DNA from: Maribacter sp. | Lineage (GTDB): Bacteria; Bacteroidota; Bacteroidia; Flavobacteriales; Flavobacteriaceae | DNA length: 54,522 bases | Direction: 5' to 3' | Assembly (NCBI RefSeq): GCF_016744255.1 | Contig: NZ_JADGES010000007.1 | Location: forward strand, 1-54,522 | Shown here: positions 27,878-36,483 of the stretch, one piece after another | Layout: each line of letters opens with the position of its first letter | Numbering within the stretch: the stretch's first letter is position 1 | Program-made: the position numbers and the translations under genes | Notes under the pieces: model-generated | Told to the model about the DNA's origin: nothing | The model's database searches: none | The model's input: the letters and a program-made list of their open reading frames with translations, nothing else

Positions 27878-28876
27878 ATGTTAGAGAATATATCATTTGC
27901 AAATCCTGAGTTCTTTTGGTTGCTACTTTTGCTTCCTATTGCTCTATTGTGGTATTTTTTTAAACGTAAAGAACAATCTGCAACTTTAAAAATATCGAGT
28001 ATACAAGGATTTAAAACATCTAGTATTTTACCAAAACTAAGGCCTATATTACTTTTATTGCGTTTACTTGCCTTAGCCGCAATAATTGTTGCTATGGCAA
28101 GACCACAGACCGAAGATATTTCTACCAGAACCAAAACAACTAAAGGTATAGATATTGTTATGGCTATTGATGTTTCTTCTAGTATGCTTGCTCGCGATTT
28201 AAAACCGAATAGGCTAGCCGCCCTTAAAGAAGTAGCTGCAGATTTTATTAAAAAACGCCCTAACGATCGTATTGGTATTGTTGCTTATGCAGGAGAAGCA
28301 TTTACTAAAACGCCTATTACTAGTGATAAATCTATTGTTTTAAGCTCGCTTAGAGAAATTACTTATGGGCAATTAAATGATGGTACTGCAATTGGTATGG
28401 GATTAGCAACTTCCGTAAACCGACTAAAAGAAAGTAAGGCAGTAAGTAAAATAATAATTCTATTAACAGATGGTGTAAATAACTCTGGATTTATAGAACC
28501 CCAAACAGCAGCAGATTTAGCTATAGAATTTGGTATAAAAACATATACTATTGGTTTAGGAACTAATGGTAATGCCTTATCTCCAATTTCATATAACCCA
28601 GATGGTTCTTTTAGATACGGTATGCGGCAAGTAGAAATTGATGAGGAGCTACTAAAAGATATTGCAAAAGTTACCGGAGGAAAATACTTTAGAGCGACTA
28701 ATAATGAAAAATTAGAAGCCATTTATGACGAGATAAACAAACTCGAAAAAACAGAAATAGAAGAATTTAAATATTACAAGTACGAAGAAAAATTTAGGGC
28801 TTGGATACTTTTAGCAGGTGCTCTGCTTTTACTAGAATGGCTATTAAAAAATACTTTATTTAGAAGTTTTGTATAA
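27878..28876 (+). CDS. batA: BatA, membrane-anchored VWA protein
   Basis: A 332-residue aerotolerance protein. There are N-terminal TM segments (about 11-28 and 54-73), a von Willebrand A domain with an intact metal-ion-dependent adhesion site D98-x-S100-x-S102 in MAIDVSSSML, the conserved Thr/Asp region LLTDGVNNSG, and a C-terminal TM (about 308-325). It starts on the base after the upstream stop. Bat proteins are known in Bacteroides for oxygen or stress tolerance; the molecular role is unsettled. Confidence 0.93.
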   Translation: MLENISFANPEFFWLLLLLPIALLWYFFKRKEQSATLKISSIQGFKTSSILPKLRPILLLLRLLALAAIIVAMARPQTEDISTRTKTTKGIDIVMAIDVSSSMLARDLKPNRLAALKEVAADFIKKRPNDRIGIVAYAGEAFTKTPITSDKSIVLSSLREITYGQLNDGTAIGMGLATSVNRLKESKAVSKIIILLTDGVNNSGFIEPQTAADLAIEFGIKTYTIGLGTNGNALSPISYNPDGSFRYGMRQVEIDEELLKDIAKVTGGKYFRATNNEKLEAIYDEINKLEKTEIEEFKYYKYEEKFRAWILLAGALLLLEWLLKNTLFRSFV

Positions 28877-28879
28877 ACT

Positions 28880-29926
28880 ATGATTCAGTTCGACGAAAAA
28901 ATATATTTCTATCTGTTATTTATCATTCCTGTGATAATTACCCTATTTCTATTGGTAATTCTTTGGAAAAGAAAAACGCAGAAAAAATTTGGCAATCCTA
29001 TATTGCTAAAAAAACTAACACCCAATAAATCGCATTTTAAATCTACCTTAAAATTAATTCTTTTTCTTTTGGGTCTTGCGTTACTAATTATTGGTTTGGT
29101 AAACCCTAAAATTGGAACAAAATTAGAAACAGTAAAAAGAGAAGGGGTAGATATTGTATTTGCCGTTGACGTTTCTAAAAGTATGTTAGCAGAAGATATT
29201 GCTCCTAATAGGCTAGAAAAAGCCAAAAGATTGGTTTCCGAGATAATAAATCAACTAGGAAGCGATCGTATTGGTATTATAGCGTATGCAGGGCAAGCGT
29301 ATCCGCAGTTACCAATAACAACAGATTACGGCGCTGCAAAAATGTTCTTACAAAGCATGAACACCAATATGCTTACTTCTCAAGGTACAGCAATTAATGA
29401 AGCTATTGAACTAGCTACAACCTATTATGATGATGATGAACAAACCAATAGAGTTCTCTTTATTATATCGGATGGGGAAGATCACTCTGAAGGATTAACA
29501 TCAGATGCGGTTGATGAAGCTATAGAAGAAGGCATACAAATATTTACCATTGGTGTAGGTAATGCAAAAGGAGCTCCAATTCCGATAAAACGAAATGGTG
29601 TTGTAGAAACATTAAAAAAAGATTCCCAAGGCGAAGTTGTTATTACCAAACTAAATAAAAAAGTACTTGTCGATATTGCCGATGATGGTAATGGAGAGTA
29701 TATAGATGGCACCAATACGGAAATAGCAGTTGAATTTATTAAAGAACAGCTATTAAAAATGGACAAAACAGAATTCGAAGCCAAACAATTTGCTGAATAC
29801 AAAGACCAGTTTCAATGGTTCTTAGCGGCTGGACTTTTATTTCTGTTTTTAGATGTTTTTGTGTTAGATAAAAAAACCAAATGGTTGAAAAAACTAAACT
29901 TGTTTAACGAAAAAGAAGAAAAATAA
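28880..29926 (+). CDS. batB: BatB, membrane-anchored VWA protein
   Basis: A 348-residue paralogue of the preceding BatA. TM segments lie at about 8-28 and 55-73, the MIDAS is D97-x-S99-x-S101 in FAVDVSKSM, LFIISDGEDHSEG carries the second metal loop, and a C-terminal TM lies near 315-333. The spacing to batA is 3 bases and to batC 1 base, so these genes are almost surely one transcript and may be translationally coupled. Confidence 0.93.
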   Translation: MIQFDEKIYFYLLFIIPVIITLFLLVILWKRKTQKKFGNPILLKKLTPNKSHFKSTLKLILFLLGLALLIIGLVNPKIGTKLETVKREGVDIVFAVDVSKSMLAEDIAPNRLEKAKRLVSEIINQLGSDRIGIIAYAGQAYPQLPITTDYGAAKMFLQSMNTNMLTSQGTAINEAIELATTYYDDDEQTNRVLFIISDGEDHSEGLTSDAVDEAIEEGIQIFTIGVGNAKGAPIPIKRNGVVETLKKDSQGEVVITKLNKKVLVDIADDGNGEYIDGTNTEIAVEFIKEQLLKMDKTEFEAKQFAEYKDQFQWFLAAGLLFLFLDVFVLDKKTKWLKKLNLFNEKEEK

Positions 29927-29927
29927 A

Positions 29928-30785
29928 ATGAAAAAACATACTCTACTTGCTATTTTTCTTCTAGGTTATATGGGTATCTCTCAAGAAGAGGAGAAAGAAA
30001 AAGTAAAGGCTTTAGAAACTTCTAATAATTATACCTGGGATGCAAACAAAAATTTATCCGAAGATAAATTTGTAGATGCCGAAGTAGATTATAGAAAAGC
30101 AATTTCTAAAAGTTCTGAAAATGCTACTGCCCCTTATAACTTAGGAAACGCTTATTACAAGAAAGAAACCTATAGTGAAGCATTTGGTCGTTTTAAACAA
30201 GCTGGTGAAATTGCTACTAGTAAAGCAGACAAACATAAAGCATACCATAACATGGGTAATGTTTTTATGAAACGAAAGGAGTATGAAAAAGCGGTAGAGG
30301 CATATAAAGAAGCTTTACGTAATAATTCTAAGGATGAAGAAACTCGTTATAATTTAGCATTAGCAAAAGAAATGCTTAAAAAAGAACAAGACGAGCAGAA
30401 AAAAGACGAGAACAAAGATAAGAAAGACCAAGATAAAAAAGATAAGAAAGACAAAAACGAAGATAAAAAAGACGGGGACGAAGGGGATAAAGGAGACAAA
30501 GACAAGAAAGAAGAGGATAAGAAAGAAGAAGGAGACAAAGGCGATAAGGGAGAGGAAAAAAAGGAAGACAATAAAGAAGGAGATGGCGATGAAAAGAAAG
30601 AAGAGAAAAAACAGCCAAATCAAGGAGATAAACCAGAAAAACAACAACCTAGGCCTAACCAATTATCCAAGCAACAAGTTCAGAATTTGTTAGAAGCTAT
30701 GCAAAATGAGGAGAAAAAGGTAAAAGATAAAATAGACGCAAAAAAAGTAAAAGGAGTTAAAGTTAAAAACGAAAAAGACTGGTAA
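29928..30785 (+). CDS. batC: BatC, TPR protein with long charged linker
   Basis: A 285-residue secreted or periplasmic TPR protein. It has a signal peptide (about 1-18), TPR repeats at about 32-145 (PYNLGNAYYKKETYSEAFGR; YHNMGNVFMKRKEYEKAVEA), then about 90 residues composed almost only of Lys, Asp, Glu and Gly (about 147-235), then a short basic C-terminal helix. The charged stretch produces several spurious minus-strand ORFs that should not be annotated. The stop overlaps the next start (TAATG). Confidence 0.9.
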   Translation: MKKHTLLAIFLLGYMGISQEEEKEKVKALETSNNYTWDANKNLSEDKFVDAEVDYRKAISKSSENATAPYNLGNAYYKKETYSEAFGRFKQAGEIATSKADKHKAYHNMGNVFMKRKEYEKAVEAYKEALRNNSKDEETRYNLALAKEMLKKEQDEQKKDENKDKKDQDKKDKKDKNEDKKDGDEGDKGDKDKKEEDKKEEGDKGDKGEEKKEDNKEGDGDEKKEEKKQPNQGDKPEKQQPRPNQLSKQQVQNLLEAMQNEEKKVKDKIDAKKVKGVKVKNEKDW

Positions 30786-32569
30786 TGCCTAAACTATTTA
30801 AAATAAATATCCCCCTATTATTTATAGTGTTCTTTAGCCTTATGTTAAGGGCTCAAGATAAGGGTGCCGTTACTTTTGAAATGAAACTTAGTAAAGAAAA
30901 ACTAGGTATCAACGAACGCTTACGGGTGGATTTTGCCATGAACAAAGATGGTGATAATTTTACCCCGCCAGATTTTAATGGTTTTAGAGTACTCATGGGG
31001 CCGTCACAATCCATAAGTTCTTCCTGGGTAAATGGTGTGCGTAGTTATTCTAAAACGTATTCCTATACCCTTGCGCCAACAGCAAGAGGTAAATTTCTTA
31101 TTAAACAAGCTTCTATCGTTATAGATGGCAAAACCTATAAATCTCTTGCAAAAAAAATAGAAGTAACTGCAGCCGTAGATAAACCTAATGGTGAAAGATC
31201 TCCAGATTCTATTGCAGATGACAATTTGCATTTAGTCGCAGAAATCTCTAAGACTAATCCCTTTTTAAACGAGGCAATTAGCGTTGTTTATAAACTATAT
31301 GTAAGTCCGCAAATAAGTGTATCTAATTACCGTCCATTAGATAACCCAAAGTATAATAATTTTTGGAGTCAAGATATGCAAGTATCTAGACTCAATGCCC
31401 AGAATGGAACTTACAAAGGAAAATCCTATCGTTATGTAGTTTTAAAGCGTGTTGTTCTATATCCACAAAAATCAGGGAACCTAGAAATAGAACCTCTCTC
31501 TTTAGAGGTAACTGTAGATGTCCCTACTAATAAAAGAGACTTTTTCGGCAGTCGTGTATACACACAAACAAATAAAACAGTTTCCGCGGGTAACCGAACT
31601 ATAAAAGTCCAGGCGTTACCAGAAAAAGGAAAACCTGCAGATTTTAGCGGTGCTGTTGGTGACTTTGATTTTTCTGTAACCACGAGTAAAACAGAATTAA
31701 ATGCGTCCGAATCCCTACAAGCTAAAGTAGAAGTTAGTGGAAAAGGAAATTTAAAACTTTTTCAACTACCCAAGCCTAATTTACCGAGTTCTTTAGAAGT
31801 ATATGAACCCGAATTTAATGAAGGAATAAGAACCACTTTAACTGGCATGCAAGGAAAAGTTAGCGATAGTTATACCGTTGTACCAGCGTACAAAGGAAAA
31901 TACCCTATTCCCTCTATTTCTTTTAGCTATTTCAACCCTAAAACAAAACAATATATTACGGCACATTCAAACGAAATATTGATAAACGTAATAGAAGGAC
32001 CAACTAATTCTACAAGCAGCACTACCCAAAATAATACAAATAGTAAACAAGTAGTGGTTTCGACTGGAAATGCTTTCCATTTCATTAAAACCAAAACAAA
32101 TCTGCAGGCGATTGGTGGTCATTACTTTTTTGGCTCTACTTCCTTTTATTTATGGTTATTACTGCCTCTTTTATTAATCCCTATTTACATTTTATTCCGT
32201 AAAAAAAGAGATGCCATTTCTAATGATGTTATTGGTAATAAAATTAGAAAAGCTAATAAACTTGCAAAAAAATACCTTTCTACAGCTAAAGGGCAATTAG
32301 GCAACAAAGATGCATTCTATGTAGCGTTAGAAAAAGCATTACACAATTACTTAAAGGCAAAACTAAAAATCGAAACATCTGAGTTTAGTAAAGATAAAAT
32401 TCAAGTTTTGTTGAATGAGAAAGAAGTAGACTCCTCCTCCATCGAACGGTTTATACATCTACTCACAAATTGTGAATCTGCTCGCTACAGTCCGTTCTCT
32501 AATGTGCAAATGCAACAAGATTATGATAAAGCAAGTGAGGTAATTTCATTAATGGATAAACAATTATAG
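30785..32569 (+). CDS. batD: BatD, aerotolerance protein
   Basis: A 594-residue protein with a signal peptide (about 1-23), several Ig-like beta domains outside the cytoplasmic membrane (BatD family, starting VTFEMKLSKEKLGINERLRV), a Ser/Thr/Asn-rich linker (about 412-430), one TM at about 452-470, and a cytoplasmic C-terminal region of about 120 residues. The start overlaps the batC stop by one base and batE begins 2 bases after its end. Confidence 0.9.
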   Translation: MPKLFKINIPLLFIVFFSLMLRAQDKGAVTFEMKLSKEKLGINERLRVDFAMNKDGDNFTPPDFNGFRVLMGPSQSISSSWVNGVRSYSKTYSYTLAPTARGKFLIKQASIVIDGKTYKSLAKKIEVTAAVDKPNGERSPDSIADDNLHLVAEISKTNPFLNEAISVVYKLYVSPQISVSNYRPLDNPKYNNFWSQDMQVSRLNAQNGTYKGKSYRYVVLKRVVLYPQKSGNLEIEPLSLEVTVDVPTNKRDFFGSRVYTQTNKTVSAGNRTIKVQALPEKGKPADFSGAVGDFDFSVTTSKTELNASESLQAKVEVSGKGNLKLFQLPKPNLPSSLEVYEPEFNEGIRTTLTGMQGKVSDSYTVVPAYKGKYPIPSISFSYFNPKTKQYITAHSNEILINVIEGPTNSTSSTTQNNTNSKQVVVSTGNAFHFIKTKTNLQAIGGHYFFGSTSFYLWLLLPLLLIPIYILFRKKRDAISNDVIGNKIRKANKLAKKYLSTAKGQLGNKDAFYVALEKALHNYLKAKLKIETSEFSKDKIQVLLNEKEVDSSSIERFIHLLTNCESARYSPFSNVQMQQDYDKASEVISLMDKQL

Positions 32570-32571
32570 GT

Positions 32572-33333
32572 ATGCTAAAAAAAATAATATTCCTATTTGT
32601 TCTTTGTGTAAGTACTTTAGGAAATGCACAAAACATCTCCTTATTTAATAACGCCACCACCGCATACAATGATGGTGACTATAATACAGCAATTGAAAAT
32701 TACCTAAAAATAGTTGAAAATGGGGAACATTCTGCGGCACTTTATTTTAATCTTGGTAACGCATATTACAAATTAAACCAAATTGCACCAAGTATTTATT
32801 ATTACGAAAAAGCCTTGTTATTAAAACCAAATGATAGTGAGGTTTTAAACAACCTGGGGTATGCCCAAAACATGACATTAGATGCCTTTGAAACATTGCC
32901 AGAAACAGATTTTTCGAAATTTTACAAATCTTTAATAGGCATGTTTTCTTTTGATCAGTGGAGCTATATAGCAATAGTATTTATGTTTCTATTTGTATTA
33001 TTATACATTGCTTTTAAGTACTTTAATTATTCCACTAGAAAACGGATTGCTTTTATTGGTAGTTTTGTTTCTTTATTTATAGCCGCATTAACTCTAATTT
33101 TTGCTTTTCTACAATATAAAGAATTTAATGCCAAACAACCTGCAATTGTATTTTCCGAAGAAATAGCTATTACATCGGATCCTAATATTAATAGTCAAGA
33201 GGTTTTTCGCTTACATTCTGGCACAAAAGTAAATGTCATAGAAGAACTTAAGGATTGGCGAAAAATAAGCCTTATAGATGGACAAACAGGTTGGGTACTT
33301 GCCGAGAATATTAAACTTCTTAAAGATTTTTAA
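32572..33333 (+). CDS. batE: BatE, TPR and SH3-domain membrane protein
   Basis: A 253-residue protein. A signal peptide (about 1-19) precedes TPR repeats (about 23-95, including ALYFNLGNAYYKLNQIAPSI). Two TM helices follow (about 128-147 and 157-178), then a C-terminal bacterial SH3 domain (about 193-250, FRLHSGTKVNVIEELKDW and GQTGWVLAENI). This is the usual last Bat gene. It is 2 bases from batD, and a 60-bp gap separates it from the next small gene. Confidence 0.9.
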   Translation: MLKKIIFLFVLCVSTLGNAQNISLFNNATTAYNDGDYNTAIENYLKIVENGEHSAALYFNLGNAYYKLNQIAPSIYYYEKALLLKPNDSEVLNNLGYAQNMTLDAFETLPETDFSKFYKSLIGMFSFDQWSYIAIVFMFLFVLLYIAFKYFNYSTRKRIAFIGSFVSLFIAALTLIFAFLQYKEFNAKQPAIVFSEEIAITSDPNINSQEVFRLHSGTKVNVIEELKDWRKISLIDGQTGWVLAENIKLLKDF

Positions 33334-33393
33334 ATTTTCTTTGTCTTTTTTAACTGTTTTTACTATTATATTTACGCCAAATCAAAAAGAAAA

Positions 33394-33708
33394 ATGAAAC
33401 GGTCTTATATCCTTTCTATATTATCATTTTTTTTAATGGTTGCCATCTTATCTCCAACGATTGTTCGTTTACTAGATGATGGTGACAACACTATTGTTAC
33501 CGTAGAGCTTAGTGAGGAAGACAATAAGAAAGAAGGGACAAAGGAAGGAAAAAAAGAAATAGACGGAGAAGACTTTATTTTTTATAATTTATCTAGCGAT
33601 ATTTCCTCTTCCAACATAACCAACTTAGACGCTAACAATACTTACCTAATAAACTACTATACTAGTTCTTTAGAAGTTTTTCTTCCTCCTCCTAAGGAGA
33701 TATCTTAA
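33394..33708 (+). CDS. small membrane-anchored hypothetical protein
   Basis: A 104-residue protein with one N-terminal hydrophobic helix (about 4-24) and an acidic, Lys/Glu-rich extracytoplasmic tail ending in PPPKEIS. No family is recognised. The arrangement (short hydrophobic start, charged middle, Pro-rich end) fits small flavobacterial envelope proteins of unknown role. It lies 60 bp after batE, before a very strong inverted repeat, so it may be the last cistron of the Bat transcript. Confidence 0.6.
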   Translation: MKRSYILSILSFFLMVAILSPTIVRLLDDGDNTIVTVELSEEDNKKEGTKEGKKEIDGEDFIFYNLSSDISSSNITNLDANNTYLINYYTSSLEVFLPPPKEIS

Positions 33709-33723
33709 TTTTAGTCCGCCATA

Positions 33724-33767
33724 GTATATTTATTTGCTTTGAACAAGTTCAAAGCAAATAAATATAC
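33724..33767. terminator. perfect 21-bp inverted repeat closing the Bat operon
   Basis: Bases 33724-33744 are exactly complementary to 33747-33767, separated by AA. The inner part is TTTGCTTTGAAC / GTTCAAAGCAAA. There is no T tract after it, so it may be a bidirectional structural terminator, an mRNA stabiliser, or a protein-binding site. Confidence 0.6.
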
Positions 33768-33872
33768 TTGGGTATTCAACTTTAATTAAATTAACTATTA
33801 ATACTAATTAACGGCATTAATTATATTAGTTTTAATAACAATTGACAATAATTTATTACAAAATATATAATA

Positions 33873-34499
33873 ATGAAAGCACACACAAAAGAAACACAAG
33901 CGACAATGACCCCTGAAAAGGCGCTTCAATTTTTAAAAGAAGGAAACCAAAGATTTAAAAATAATTTAAAAGCAAACCGTAACCTTTTAGAACAAGTTAA
34001 TGACACGAGTGAAGGTCAATTTCCTTTCGCAACAATCTTAAGCTGTATAGATTCTAGAGTATCTGCCGAATTAGTTTTTGACCAAGGTCTTGGAGACATC
34101 TTTAGTATTAGAATTGCTGGTAACTTTGTTAATGAAGATATATTAGGAAGTATGGAATTCGCTAGCAAGCTAGCAGGAACTAAACTAATTGTAGTTCTTG
34201 GACATACAAGTTGTGGAGCAATAAAAGGTGCCTGTGATCATGCAAGAATGGGTAATTTAACTGCATTAATAAATAAAATTGAACCAGCCGTTGCTGCTGT
34301 AAAAGAACCTACAGATGAAAACCTTAGAAATTCTAAAAACTTAGATTTTGTAGACGATGTGTCTACAAAAAATGTTTTGTTAACCATTGAAAATATTCGT
34401 GAAAGAAGTAAAATATTATCAGAAATGGAAGATAATAAAGAAATAATGATAACCGGCGCTATGTATGATATCTCTACTGGTAATGTAGATTTCTATTAA
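33873..34499 (+). CDS. beta-class carbonic anhydrase
   Basis: A 208-residue beta-carbonic anhydrase interconverting CO2 and bicarbonate in the cytoplasm. Zinc ligands C58, H111 and C114 are in CIDSRV and GHTSCGA, and the D60/R62 catalytic dyad is present. There is no signal peptide. It lies 26 bp upstream of a SulP anion transporter, a common pairing for bicarbonate uptake and retention. Confidence 0.95.
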   Translation: MKAHTKETQATMTPEKALQFLKEGNQRFKNNLKANRNLLEQVNDTSEGQFPFATILSCIDSRVSAELVFDQGLGDIFSIRIAGNFVNEDILGSMEFASKLAGTKLIVVLGHTSCGAIKGACDHARMGNLTALINKIEPAVAAVKEPTDENLRNSKNLDFVDDVSTKNVLLTIENIRERSKILSEMEDNKEIMITGAMYDISTGNVDFY

Positions 34500-34525
34500 C
34501 ATTATTTTACTTAAAAACAGTTTAC

Positions 34526-36385
34526 ATGAAAAATTTATTCTCTAATTTAAAAGGGGACCTTTTTGGCGGTATTACTGCCGGAATAGTAGCTCTTCCTCTA
34601 GCCCTTGCCTTTGGTGTATCCTCTGGCTTAGGTCCAAGTGCTGGTTTATACGGCGCTATATTTATTAGTTTTTTTGCTGCATTATTTGGCGGCACAAATA
34701 CTCAAATTTCTGGGCCAACGGCACCAATGACTGCTGTAAGTATGGTCGTAATTGCAGGAATTATAGCTGTTAATGATGGTGACGTTTCCAAAGCACTCCC
34801 TGCTATTCTAACCGTATTCCTACTTTCAGGAATATTTCAAATAATTTTAGGAGTTCTGGGTATTGGTAAATACATAAGATATATTCCCTATCCAGTAGTT
34901 TCTGGTTTTATGACTGCTATTGGGTTAATCATTTTAATAACGCAAATTCTTCCTGCTATTGGCTATTATCCAAAAGAAGATACCGATTATGTAAACGGGT
35001 TTAAAGCTAATGCAGAGGAGATAATTTTAGATAATATTCTAAAAGAAGAAGCTGGTGAAGGTATATTGGTTCTAGAAAATTTTGAGGAAACCATTGTAAG
35101 GGCAAAAAAAATAACAGAGAACGATATTCTAAGAGAAGCCCAAACATTAGCTGGATCAGAAGCTAAAGGGGTTTTAGGGACTCTTAAAATTTTATCTAGA
35201 GCGTTGCAAAATATTAACTGGCTAGAATTGGGATTGGCAATAGCCACTATCCTAATCATTTTTGGCTTTAAACGTATTACAACTACAATACCCAGTACAC
35301 TAGTTGCTTTGATTGTAGTATCTGGAGTTGCTTATGGATTTAATCTACCATATAGACCTATTGAAGAAATTCCTCAAGGTTTTCCTATACCTAATCTAGA
35401 AATACTAACCGAATTTAAAATAAGCTCTATTACACCATATATTTTTACAGCCCTTACTTTAGCTTTATTAGGAGCTATAGATTCTCTTTTAACATCTGTA
35501 GTTGCAGATAACATGACAAAAACCAAACACCAACCAAATAAAGAACTTATTGGTCAGGGGATTGGTAATAGTGTTGCTGCTATTTTTGGCGGAATTCCAG
35601 GTGCTGGAGCTACTATACGTACCGTTGTTAACATAAACTCTGGTGGTAAAACAAAATTATCTGGTATGGTTGCTGGCGTTTTATTATTAATTGTAATGTT
35701 AGCACTATCTCCTGTGGCCTCACAAATTCCGGCTGCAGTATTAGCAGGTATATTAATTACTGTAGGTATCGGCGTTATGGATTATAAAGGTCTAAGAGCT
35801 ATACCTAGCTTACCAAGAGACATGAAAATTGGCCCTATAAAACTTAGTTCTGAAGTATTGATAATGCTTTTAGTAATGGTTCTTTCTAGTGTTTGGAATT
35901 TAGTTTATGCGGTTGGTATTGGTCTTGTAATTGCCTCTTTAATGTTTATGAAAAAAATTGGTGATCTTACGGCTACAAGGTCTGATGTTAAAACTTTACT
36001 GAAAGAAAAAGCTTGGTCTGATGAAGTTGGACTCCCTAAACATTTACAAGAAAAGGTATTTATTAAGCACTTAAAAGGACCCCTATTTTTTGGTTCTACA
36101 AGTGAATTTCAACGTTTGGCGGGCCAAATACCAGAAACTGCTTCCACGGTGATTATCCGTCTTGGAAGAACGCAATACATGGATCAATCTGGACTATATG
36201 CAATGGAAGATGTTCTAATAGATTTAGAGAAATCTAATATAACTGTATTATTAATTGATGTTCTAGATCAGCCAAAATATATGATGGAACGTGTAGATAT
36301 TATTCCAGACCTTATTCCTAGAGAACATATTTTTAATACGTTTGAAGAATGTTTAGCCTGGGTTAAAGAAAATGTAAAGGAATAG
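34526..36385 (+). CDS. SulP family inorganic anion transporter, probable bicarbonate transporter
   Basis: A 619-residue SLC26/SulP transporter. The N-terminal hallmark GDLFGGITAGIVALPLALAFG is followed by about 11-13 TM helices and a cytoplasmic STAS domain (about 510-615; TQYMDQSGLYAMEDVLIDL). Between two TM segments, at about residues 150-232, is an unusually long hydrophilic, acidic insertion. The upstream carbonic anhydrase gene argues for bicarbonate rather than sulfate as substrate; sequence alone cannot decide. Likely cotranscribed with the anhydrase. Confidence 0.9.
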   Translation: MKNLFSNLKGDLFGGITAGIVALPLALAFGVSSGLGPSAGLYGAIFISFFAALFGGTNTQISGPTAPMTAVSMVVIAGIIAVNDGDVSKALPAILTVFLLSGIFQIILGVLGIGKYIRYIPYPVVSGFMTAIGLIILITQILPAIGYYPKEDTDYVNGFKANAEEIILDNILKEEAGEGILVLENFEETIVRAKKITENDILREAQTLAGSEAKGVLGTLKILSRALQNINWLELGLAIATILIIFGFKRITTTIPSTLVALIVVSGVAYGFNLPYRPIEEIPQGFPIPNLEILTEFKISSITPYIFTALTLALLGAIDSLLTSVVADNMTKTKHQPNKELIGQGIGNSVAAIFGGIPGAGATIRTVVNINSGGKTKLSGMVAGVLLLIVMLALSPVASQIPAAVLAGILITVGIGVMDYKGLRAIPSLPRDMKIGPIKLSSEVLIMLLVMVLSSVWNLVYAVGIGLVIASLMFMKKIGDLTATRSDVKTLLKEKAWSDEVGLPKHLQEKVFIKHLKGPLFFGSTSEFQRLAGQIPETASTVIIRLGRTQYMDQSGLYAMEDVLIDLEKSNITVLLIDVLDQPKYMMERVDIIPDLIPREHIFNTFEECLAWVKENVKE

Positions 36386-36408
36386 TTCCTTTTTTATAAT
36401 AATACTAG

Positions 36409-36447
36409 AGCAGTAGCATATTTGGATAAAAACCTATTGCTACTGCT
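36409..36447 (+). terminator. hairpin terminator after SulP gene
   Basis: Perfect 10-bp arms AGCAGTAGCA (36409-36418) and TGCTACTGCT (36438-36447) with a 19-base loop and a short T stretch. The distal arm overlaps the proposed pheS promoter. Confidence 0.55.
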
Positions 36448-36465
36448 TTAAATGTTTTAAATTTG
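36437..36465 (+). promoter_or_regulatory. probable pheS promoter
   Basis: TTG at 36437-36439 and TAAATTTG at 36458-36465, 18 bases apart, match the Bacteroidota -33 and -7 elements. The expected start point is about 36472, giving a leader of only about 12 bases before the ATG at 36484. Confidence 0.5.
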
Positions 36466-36483
36466 CTGATTTAGCAAAGAATC

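Noticed and set aside
30347-30662. Three overlapping minus-strand ORFs rich in Ser, Phe and Leu
   Set aside because: They are the antisense of the Lys/Asp/Glu-rich linker of BatC; composition and overlap show that they are shadows.
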